Below are positions 56,156-64,000 of a stretch of 64,000 nucleotides of DNA, piece after piece. Location of the stretch: the NCBI GenBank assembly GCA_014058105.1, contig JACGCM010002198.1:509001-573000 (forward strand), in the 5' to 3' direction. Source of the stretch: Kingdonia uniflora (taxonomy: Eukaryota; Streptophyta; Magnoliopsida; Ranunculales; Circaeasteraceae). A program made the position numbers and the translations under genes. Every line of letters begins with the position of its first letter. The first letter of the stretch is position 1. The notes beneath the pieces are model-generated. The model was not told the origin of the DNA, searched no databases, and was given only the letters and a program-made list of their open reading frames with translations.

Positions 56156-56646
56156 GAGCATCCACAACAGTTAGGTGTACCCTGACGTGGCAGGGTGAAT
56201 TCCAAATCCACCCTCTTTTCCACCCAATTCGTCTCCCAGGGGCTAGGTGAATACCTGACGTGGCAAGAGTAAAATTCATCCAAGGGTGGATTTTCCACCC
56301 TGTGGGTGGATTTGGGGTGAATTCACGCCGTGCGGTTCTGAAGTGCGCGTAGCCATATAACCTTTAAGATTATAACACGTGGCTCCCATCCGATGGCTCT
56401 CATTGCGCGCAGTTCTGAACTGCGCGTAGACTTTAATATTATTGGTTATGCGCGGTTTTGAAGTGCGCTGGGAGATTGATGGTTTAGATTGAGACACGTG
56501 GACGTATCTGGGACATACATTTCAAGCGCGCAGTTCAGAAGTGCATGGGGTGAATTCACCTTGGGGTGGATTGAAAACTGTTGTGGGATGGATTGAGGTG
56601 GATTTGATTCACCTTGAAATTTATGTAATCGACCCTGTGGATGCTC
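56156..56646. mobile_element. PIF/Harbinger-type MITE (491 bp)
   Basis: Terminal inverted repeats GAGCATCCACAACAG and, inverted, GAGCATCCACAGGGT; TAA on both sides (56153-56155, 56647-56649), the typical 3-bp duplication. Long subterminal complementarity (GGTGGATTTGGGGTGAATTC against GAATTCCAAATCCACCC) lets the whole element fold. It holds a perfect 10-bp palindrome CGCGCAGTTC-T-GAACTGCGCG at about 56405 and three variants. Confidence 0.88.
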
Positions 56647-56848
56647 TAATGTCCCTTAGTACCTAAAGTAAGTGGCCCAGTACACCTCAAGGCTCCTCAA
56701 AGAACACCAAAATTACAATTTTTGAAGTGTCTAGTTTAGAGAATGCTAATGTTGCTTAGCAAACAAACAAATGATCTTGAGTTACCTTTCTCACTAAATT
56801 TTACAAATATCCATTTTGATTGAAGACCAGTAGACCACCACTCAATAG

Positions 56849-56866
56849 AGAGAGAGAGAGAGAGAG
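56849..56866. repeat. GA microsatellite upstream of DUF1068 start
   Basis: (GA)9, 65 bp before the ATG, in the putative 5' untranslated region or core promoter of the DUF1068 gene. GA/CT tracts are common there in plants. Confidence 0.7.
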
Positions 56867-56930
56867 TTGATGCAGTTGGGAAGTGAATCTCATTATTACT
56901 AGACTAGATCTGACTCTGAGAGAGGGAGAG

Positions 56931-57138
56931 ATGTCGAGTGGTTCTCGGCGCTCATCAGGGGCATGTTTGAGGTGTTGTTTGGTGGTTTTTGCAGTTGTTT
57001 CGGCTCTATATGTATCTGGGCCTGCTTTGTATTGGAGATTTAACAAGGGGAGGATTGTGTTGGGAGATAATGGAAATTCTTGCCCACCTTGTATCTGTGA
57101 TTGCCCTCCTCCTTTGTCACTCATCAAAATAGCTCCTG
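56931..57138 (+). CDS. DUF1068 protein, exon 1
   Basis: ATG at 56931 begins MSSGSRRSSGACLRCCLVVF, then AVVSALYVSGPALYWRFNKG and CPPCICDCPPPLSLIKIAPG, ending at a GTATGT donor (57139). This is the N-terminus of plant DUF1068 proteins, small single-pass Golgi/secretory membrane proteins whose molecular role is unsettled: a basic start, one membrane segment (about residues 10-28), then a Cys/Pro motif. An in-frame upstream ATG exists at 56883, but family members start near MSSGSRR. Reading through the donor adds only a chance tail to 57287. Intact, unlike nearly everything else here. Confidence 0.88.
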
Positions 57139-59323
57139 GTATGTCTAATTTTTATTATTCTAGCTCTTTTGATTCATTGGGTTACTTTGATTTCATAGTT
57201 AGAGTGAAACCGATTGATACCCGTTCTGTTGTGAAGTTGGGTTTAGCTTATGTACTTGATGGGCTTTCAGATTTTGTAGAGAAGTGAATTTAAAGGGGAC
57301 CCATTGTAGTTATGTTATAGATTTTGTTGTAGACTTTGTTTCTATAGAGTTGGGGGAGAATTTTTGAGATACCCATTTCAGTATTTGAGGTTTGGCGATT
57401 AATAGTGTACACTATATAGGCTTGTGGAGGATGATATTTCTGATTGTGGTGGTCGAAGAAACTGATGTTAAGTCTTCGAAGAGAGACAAATAGGTTAGAG
57501 AAAAAATAAAATGGAGAAATGGATGACCAGAAGCGAAGAGGAGAGAGAGTAACTCTCGGATTAATATGAAGGAAGTGTAGGGATTAGAGCCCCATGGTCA
57601 ATCCATCATCCCAGTTCAGTTTTGGGCTATAAGTTTGTGTTCCTTTCTTATTGCTTTGCTGTTTATGACCATTATATTGGGAATTTTTTTATTTTTTTTT
57701 GTTGTTTCAGTGATTTTATAAAGTATTTTGTATCCTCAGTCTTAGATTTTCACAAATGTGAAGATGCAAAGATAAATAAAACACATCTGACTACAACGTA
57801 GATCCCTTCTAATGAAAAAAATAGCATCTAAAACAAGTTCCGCAAAAACAGCCCTTTATATTTGTTGAATAATTATGACATTAGAGTGATAAATTGGATC
57901 CCTTTGAATGACTGAGATGATTTTGTGAAGCATAGGCTCCTTCTATCTGGGATTCGCTTGTTCCACTCCTTTTAATGGGATATATCACGTCAATGAAGGG
58001 AGAGTTTTTCTAAAAAATTGAGATTGAAAGAAGAATGCTAGGTGTGGTAATTTGGATATGAAAAGTACAAGGATGAGCTCGCCAAAGAATTTGATTTTTA
58101 AATATATATATAAATTTAGTACAAGAAAATATAATGTTCAGCACATGTCGAATTGGTAAAGATTCAAATTGATCTTGGGAAATCAAATTGAATGTGGAGA
58201 TATGATATTTTCTGGACTGAAATTTCAATTAAAAAAAAAAAGAGACTAATTAGTTGATTACAAGTAGATATGATATTTATCAGTTAGTTTTCAAAAGGAA
58301 GCTGTCCAAGCCAAAACACATTTAGATGGAATGGTGTGGCGGATCTGGACCCCAAAGCCTTATCAATTACCAGGAAAGAGAAGCTTAATAATCATAGTGG
58401 AACAAAAAGTATAAAAATGATGGTGAGTAGGGGCTCATTTGTGAGTAATTTTTGTATCCGGAATAAGTTGGTGAAGCCTGGATTTTACACCATCTCTCTT
58501 GGATGCTAGGAGTGAGGATGATGTTACAATATAAAGAAAGCGGGATAAATTAGACACTCTCATCTGATATGATGTCATTTAAACCAAACCCCTCTAAGTT
58601 CATTTAGGACGATTGGCCATAAAAATTATCTTTCAAGATTTACTCTACCTTGTCGCTCTCTTTCCGTGTAGATGAAAAATACCACCTCTCAAGGAATCTT
58701 AGCTCCTCATATGATCTGATATGCGATATATGTAGCCACCACTTTTTTTTTTCTGCTAAGTTGGAAATTTCATTGATTGAGAGAAATATTACCTAGAAAT
58801 CACAAACAAAAAGCAGTAGCACTCTCTTATGCTACTTTTCCTAATTCCAAAAAAGCTTTACACAAAAAAACTTGATCTTCAAGTCTTTCAGTACCTATGA
58901 TCTTCCAAATAAACCACCTTGAAAAATTGGCAGTCTCTAAATCATCTCTAGGAACAGAAATCGTAAAAAAGTATTCTCCCTTACCTGGCAAGGGCAAAAA
59001 GAGAAACTAACTATCTCACTATCATTGTTTCTATGTTTGTTACCAGTTATAAATTAAAAATTGTATCATCATTAATGTGTAAAAACATAATACATATACA
59101 GGTAATTAGACAGAGAGTATAAGAATCGTGACATCTATATAATTGTAATGCCTTGTCCGTGTTTCCTCTTATTTTGAAGTTGTCGTCTCTGATACCTCGT
59201 ATCCACATTTGACACCCACGCACGTACCTGTGCCAATTTCACATAGTTGATAGCTAGTTTCATTCTGCAATTGACTTATCTATACTATGCACTAACTTTA
59301 TGTTGTTGCTTTACTTTTTGTAG
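57139..59323 (+). other. DUF1068 intron 1 (2185 bp)
   Basis: Donor GGTATGTC, acceptor TTTTTGTAG. It contains a poly-T/LINE tail (58743-59000) but no gene. The intron position (after the APG codons, phase 1) is as expected for the family. Confidence 0.7.
58743..59000 (-). mobile_element. LINE 3' tail, probable
   Basis: A T11 run followed by TCTGCTAAGTTGGAAATTTC: on the minus strand, AATGAAATTTCCAACTTAGC then poly-A, the usual end of plant L1 copies. Upstream minus-strand sequence (EGGEYFFTISVPRDDLETAN-like) is coding-like but broken. No 5' end visible. Confidence 0.4.
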
Positions 59324-59347
59324 GGCTGGTCAATCTTTCTGTTTCAG
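59324..59347 (+). CDS. DUF1068 protein, exon 2 (24-nt microexon)
   Basis: Between TTTTTGTAG and GTTAGT lie 24 bases that complete GL and encode VNLSVS in frame with exon 1, matching (L)ANLSV- after APG in DUF1068 proteins. The next exon, expected to start with a Cys-Gly and an acidic coiled coil, was not found before 64000, so the gene continues outside the window or is broken by the repeats that follow. Confidence 0.75.
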
Positions 59348-59826
59348 GTTAGTCCTAATCTGATAGCTGGTCTCTTTTAGTTGGCAATTTTTTTTTGGAG
59401 TTTGTTCATGCTTATTATATCATAATAACCATGCGTACTTGCCACTGATGACTTACCATTTGCTCTTATTGTTATTTTACTGCTTAATCGATTCCTAATT
59501 AGAGATGCTATTTGGTTATTAAGCACGTGCTTATCTTTGATCACCTCTATGTATTTTGCTGTTTACAGTTATACTTCTATATGTAGGTATAGTCTGACAA
59601 TCATACCATGACATGTATTTTGACACATTTAAGAGCCCCACATAGATATATGATTTAAAAGATATGAATAAAGGCCAACTGATGATAAAACTAATGTAAG
59701 TAGTACACATTTTGACAATCTATGACACGTATTTTGACTCGTAATAAATCTTTACTGCAAACTATCACTCATTCTCCCTTATCATGACATGCATTTTGAC
59801 TCATAATAATTCTTTACCGCAATCTA

Positions 59827-60075
59827 TATGTGACACCCCACCCGAACAGGTGTCATGTATTAGAGAGGCACTTAACATGACTGTGGTGATGGTTGCACCG
59901 GTGTTTTAGTGCCACACCGCTTAATATCCTACCCTGCGTATTATCCTTAAGTTAAAATCTTAGTTTACTATTTCACTATTTGACTGAGGCCTTTTCAGAG
60001 AAGCAAAACCTCACACTTCAACTAGAGGTGGTTAAGTTGGGACAATATGGCATGTTGAATAGACTGGTCATGAAA
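59827..60075 (+). repeat. Dispersed repeat, copy A
   Basis: GACACCCCACCCGAACAGGT ... GGTGATGGTTGCACCGG ... CTTAAGTTAAAATCTTAG ... CCTCACACTTC ... GGGACAATAT. Four related copies occur within 3 kb. No terminal repeats or coding; class unknown. Confidence 0.75.
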
Positions 60076-60126
60076 TAAATGGTATCTGAGCCAATGACGA
60101 CCTGATCTTAAAGGTGGGGGGATTGT

Positions 60127-60345
60127 AACACCTCACCCGAGCGGGTATAATGGAGAGGCGCCTAACCCAAGTGTGGTGATGGTTGCACCAATGATTTATA
60201 TCCACATCGCTTAAGGATTTACTGACATATGATTCTTAAGTTAAAATCTCACTTTACTTGTCGTCAGGGCCATTTGAGGGAAATAAAGCCTCACACCTCT
60301 CATGGAAGTGATTAAGTAGGGACAATATCGGTGGTGCATAGAGCG
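60127..60345 (+). repeat. Dispersed repeat, copy B
   Basis: AACACCTCACCCGAGCGGGT ... GGTGATGGTTGCACCAA ... TTCTTAAGTTAAAATCTC ... GCCTCACACCTCTCATGG ... GGGACAATATCGGTG. Same orientation as copy A, 300 bp later. Confidence 0.75.
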
Positions 60346-60945
60346 GGGACGTAGGATCCAAAAAAATTTGGTTGGATTGAAACATGGTAATACTTCGTCG
60401 AGTTGGACATTTGGTTGTTTCTAAATATGGTTGGAAGTAGAATATTCAATCGAGTTGGGCGTGGGGCATTGCTAACCGAAGGAACTGCGTGATGTCAAGA
60501 ACATGGTCCAGTGGAGTCTACCAAAACTAAATGGGAGTGGTAAACTATTGAGCGTGACAACAATACGAAAAGACGAAGGATGAGAGCCAGGTTAAGCGAG
60601 GGACCGAGGATCCAACGAAGTGATTTGGATCGACAAAGACACTGTGTGAATTGAGGTAAGGGTAAGGAGAATGCACATGATCATTTCTCATGATGCACAC
60701 CTGTTCCAAATCTTTGTAACGACGCTAGAAGGTACCTAAATAATCTAAGAGTTCGTGGAGTACTTTTGAAGTTTGTTATTTTTTCTTCCTCTTTTCCTTT
60801 TGGGAATGTAGTACTTTTTGAAGAATCTTGATTGCTCGACTAGAGTACCATACTTTTTGGCACAATATATACCGTGCACTAACTTCTATTGTTGTAAATT
60901 CTAGAAATAGTTGGCCCTTCATTCAGCCATCCTTCATTAATGACA
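60346..60945. other. No gene seen
   Basis: Purine-rich plus strand after copy B (60350-60680), then A/T-rich. No family recognised. Confidence 0.35.
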
Positions 60946-61510
60946 AATGGTTGACCCTTCTTGCTTTTTCTCTTTTTGGAGAGGCATGTTTTCTCCGCCG
61001 GTACCTGTTCTTGTTGTTCATGGTCTCCTCCTTTCTCTTATACTTCTTCAGAGACTTTTGCTTGTTCTTCTGCTACTTGTTGAACTTCACATTCCTCCGT
61101 TTCTTCAGGTTTTCTGCTTGTTCTTTCGCTACTTGTTTTTACACTTCACAATCCGCTTTTTTTTCAGGGACCCCTCTTTTATCTTCATCTACTTCTTGTT
61201 GGACTTCACAATCCCCTCTTTCTTTGCGTACTCCTTTATTTTCCTCTACTTTGGGGACACTAGTTCTATTCGTTACACTCCGCATTCATGGCCTTCATCT
61301 TATTGCTTTTATTTGTGTTAAAGTTGCACCCAACTCATCTTTCTCGCACCTAACGGAAGCATGCGCATTTCTTTCTTTTTTATCTTCTTCAATGGTGGAC
61401 AAGGTGGGACTTTGGTTTTGAGATGATAAAACATATTGTTCTTTAGATACGTGGACGAGGTGGAAATTTGGTGCTGGGAAGAAAGAAACACCCTTTTTTG
61501 GACCATTCAT
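60946..61510 (-). pseudogene. Unrecognised acidic repeat ORF
   Basis: From 61510: MNGPKKGVSFFPAPNFHLVH ... EKDELGATLTQIKAIR, two stops, then MRSVTNRTSVPKVEENKGVR KERGDCEVQQEVDEDKRGVP and EKKADCEV to about 61145. After a TAA and frame change the motif recurs as ECEVQQVAEEQAK, and a basic SKKRKSKKG-like run follows near 60965. The unit CEVQQxxxE repeats three times every 20-24 codons (about 66 bp in DNA). I do not recognise the protein; the stops suggest a decayed gene or transposon-carried piece. The opposite strand is open too (60828-61421) but is low-complexity Phe/Leu/Ser. Confidence 0.35.
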
Positions 61511-62435
61511 GCATTTAATAAATGCATATTAGTAACAGATAGAAACAATAATCATATAGGCTCACCATTGAGCTTTTGGCTCAGTGGCGGTGTGAGCCTC
61601 CACCAAGGGAGAGGTCTACGGGGCTAGAATTATGGGGATAGCCTTCGAGCTAACATGTGAGCCGTCAGGCTTTGTACACCTTCAGAGCATGTTGTTTCCT
61701 TCAGGGTTACTGATCTCCAAAACAGGATTACATGTAGTCTTCAACCCGTCTCAGCCCCCTCTAACCATCCGCCAAACCATGTTCAACCTAACTCTCAAAT
61801 CGGTAGTTGGCAGCATCTCATAAAAATTTGGAATCAATGGGTCCCCCAATAACATAAATGACCCAATAGGATGCCTTGTTCCAATCTGAATTGGCGCAGA
61901 AATTACTCCATTAAACAACGTATGAAACCTCTATGGAATAATTATGTAAGTGTAGGCATCTTCTTATTGTCCTCGGCAATGAGATCCCACCAAATCTAAA
62001 GCGGGCAAAAAACAAAATAAATACCTAAAGATATGAACATAACAAAGAAATTACCTTAATTTGTCCTCATCGTACAACACTTCCATTGTGTATACTCATG
62101 TTGTCCAAGCCCTGCCTATAGGTAATTAGAGCATTCTGCTCTCCGCCAAAACTATGCACAGAAGTTCATTTTATGGATTGAGGCGATGACTCCCAATAGT
62201 TGCTCCTAAGCACAGGGGCCCACTGAATCCGACAAAGTATTCGTATACCCAAGCTTGCACAAACATACGATTCTTGACAAGATTTGAGGAATATTTACAA
62301 ATTGATTTTGTACTACCCAATTTGATAATTGTTTATATTATTTTGTCATATATTTAATGGAAGCAAATAAAATCCTACAAAAATAATTTGAGGCAAATAC
62401 AAAAAGAAAGTATTTTAGCCATTATCATTTTAATG
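61511..62435. other. No gene seen
   Basis: Short frames on both strands, none convincing. Confidence 0.35.
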
Positions 62436-62439
62436 TTAT

Positions 62440-62690
62440 GTCACGACCTCACTCAACGCGCACCGATATTGTTCCTACTTGACCACCTTCAACAGAGGTT
62501 AAGGTTTTGTTTCCCTCAAAAGGCTCGGTGATAAGTAGCTTAAGAACTATGCGCCTGACATGATCTTTAAGTGATGTGGGACCAAACCATTAGTGCAACC
62601 TTCACCACACTCGGGTAAAGCGCCTCTCCAACATACCTGCTCGAATCACAGTCCCCCCACCTTTAAGATCGAGTCGTCCCCGGCTTTGAA
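62440..62690 (-). repeat. Dispersed repeat, copy C (inverted)
   Basis: Plus strand GCACCGATATTGTTCC ... GAGGTTAAGGTTTTGTTTCC ... GCAACCTTCACCACACTCGG ... AAAGCGCCTCTCC ... CCTGCTCG. It is the reverse complement of the copy B type. Confidence 0.75.
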
Positions 62691-62697
62691 CACTATT

Positions 62698-62935
62698 TTG
62701 TCATGACCCCACTATAGGTGCACCAATATTGTCCATACTGGACCACCTCTAGTAGAGGTGTGAGGTTTTGTTTCCCTCAAAAGGCCCCTCGGTGACAAGA
62801 AGATTAAGATCTTAACTTAAGGACCATATGCATGGCAAAATCTTAAGCGATGTTGGACTAAACCACTTCTGCAACCATCACCACACTCGGGTTAGGCGCC
62901 TCTTGAGCATACCCGCTCAGACGGAGTATCACATG
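62698..62935 (-). repeat. Dispersed repeat, copy D (inverted)
   Basis: Plus strand TCATGACCCCACTATAGGTG ... GTGTGAGGTTTTGTTTCCCT ... GATCTTAACTTAAGGACCAT ... GCAACCATCACCACACTCGG ... GGCGCCTC. Tandem to copy C, opposite to A and B. Confidence 0.75.
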
Positions 62936-63540
62936 TTAATTTGGGGTTGGAAAAAAAATTACCGAAATAGCTTGAGGCAAATACAAAATAAATACTACTC
63001 AGTCTCAGTTTCCCTTACATACAATATTAACCTTTTGACACATCATTATATATTAAAACATAATTTATGTCTGTCATATCATTATATCAAACATTTGTTG
63101 TATTATTGGTGGTAAAATGTAAAATGTAACTGTAATGGAGTCGATTCGATTCAACTCGGATAACTCGGACGAGTTGTGCCGAATTAGTCTGAGTAGATTC
63201 TTAAAAATTATGTTTTAGAAAAAATATTAGAATTTAAATACTACAAAAAATGCAACAATTCACATTACGATCTGAGACAACTTGCAGAAACTTTCCCGTG
63301 TTGGTCCGAGTTCACATCTTCCTGAGTTCTTACCCTAAATCGAATCTGCCCAGGCGATCCTGAGTCAACTCAGACGATCATTTCTGATTTGAGTTTGTTA
63401 ACCATGGTCTATATAGATTTGTGAGTCACAAATCTAGTCGGGAGTGAGAATTTTGGTTGTTAGACATGAAATGTAGCTTTCTTGCTTTTATTTATGCAAC
63501 TTTATTCCGTTTGTAGAGATGATTCTCCAATTGTTTCCGT
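62936..63540. other. No gene seen
   Basis: A/T-rich, with a GACTC/GAGTC-rich patch (63135-63400: AACTCGGA, GACGAGTT, GAGTCAACTC). Confidence 0.35.
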
Positions 63541-63546
63541 AACTTT

Positions 63547-63783
63547 TTGGAGGGGGCTGGCATAATACTGGATAATGGGGACAAAGTAAAGTGTTATCAC
63601 GATTGTTGGGGTCGGCTCTTCCCTTGGCTGAAATTTTTCATGGTATATAAGAATCTTGGCTACTTTAACATGGGTATGGTGATTATTTGCATTCGGTCGG
63701 ATTCAGATTTGATTAGGATCTGCATTTGGGTAGAAATGCTTAAGATTGAGATATTGAAAGTCAAACTTAAGTTATATGGATGA
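63547..63783 (+). pseudogene. LINE fragment, RT C-terminal side, possible
   Basis: GIILDNGDKVKCYHDCWGRL then FPWLKFFMVY. It resembles the GNG..V.FW.D.W......FP.LY segment between RT and zf-RVT in plant LINEs. The rest of the 78-codon frame does not match. Weak. Confidence 0.35.
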
Positions 63784-64000
63784 CTAGGCAATGTTTCAGA
63801 AAAAAAAAATGTGACAAGGTGATGCTGCACAAGTCTATAGATTGATGGGAGTGAAGATAGTCAAAAACAAGATTATTTCCGGTCAATTTGTTTAATTTGA
63901 GCCGAGTTATATGATTTTGTGTTTTCATGACTTTGAGTTAGAATGTTCTTAGGAAAGGCCTCCCATCAAAATGACATTTCTTTAGGGTGGCAGCTTGAGA

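Noticed and set aside
60828..61421. 197-codon plus-strand ORF
   Set aside because: Low-complexity Phe/Leu/Ser/Cys translation opposite a better acidic repeat frame; not a real gene.
1..64000. CRISPR array, prokaryotic operon, phage or organelle insertion
   Set aside because: Tandem arrays have no spacer structure, genes are split by introns, and no plastid or mitochondrial gene was recognised.

Overview
This is a transposon-packed stretch of a flowering-plant nuclear genome. Plant-specific LTR retrotransposons (Tat-like and Athila-like Ty3/Gypsy, several Ty1/Copia), hAT, CACTA-like and Harbinger-like DNA elements and LINE pieces fill most of it. The few host-gene signals are intron-split plant families (DUF1068, MRS2 magnesium transporter, TIC32/retinol-dehydrogenase-like SDR, heavy-metal HMA domain, S28 prolyl carboxypeptidase). 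There are no operons, ribosome-binding sites, CRISPR arrays or recognisable tRNA/rRNA genes. The species cannot be named from the sequence; a eudicot is only an inference.

Layout. 1-10257: Tat-like Gypsy element on the minus strand (gag, protease, RT/RNase H, integrase), with a 144-bp tandem array and a decayed, apparently spliced antisense gene beyond pol. It lies beside an intron-split SDR pseudogene (10287-10818) with a stray HMA-domain exon upstream (10949-11027). 11664-14872: decayed hAT transposon, minus strand. 16395-21707: Copia element, minus strand, with two LTRs and target duplication TAAGC. 21803-25921: a second Copia, plus strand, with two LTRs and duplication ACTTG. These two landed 95 bp apart in one acidic-repeat locus, whose pieces remain at 16294-16394, 21708-21802 and 25922-26035. 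26440-28790: LINE 3' end, minus strand, split by a 1.36-kb non-autonomous hAT element with 8-bp duplication GTCTAGAT. 29114-31491: exon-like pieces, including the last two exons of an S28 peptidase gene.

32782-55899: two related LTRs flanked by TAAAC bracket 23 kb. Minus-strand Copia pol remains at the left and a Copia primer site and leader at the right. Between them lie a CACTA-like end (36380), an Athila-like Gypsy (about 37.3-43.92 kb, plus strand, RNase H deleted), a second Tat-like Gypsy (43.93-52.50 kb, minus strand, again with an antisense coiled-coil gene and a 63-bp tandem array) and a 5' piece of an MRS2-type magnesium transporter gene.

55900-64000: a 491-bp Harbinger-type MITE, the first two exons of a DUF1068 gene (56931-57138 and a 24-nt exon at 59324-59347), a dispersed repeat in two opposed tandem pairs, an unrecognised acidic pseudo-ORF and LINE scraps.

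Most coding remnants are broken by in-frame stops or frameshifts. The only reading frame that looks intact and host-like is DUF1068, and it is incomplete here. The most informative structures are the two antisense coiled-coil genes in unrelated-length Tat elements, the nested Copia, and the gene fragments caught among the elements.
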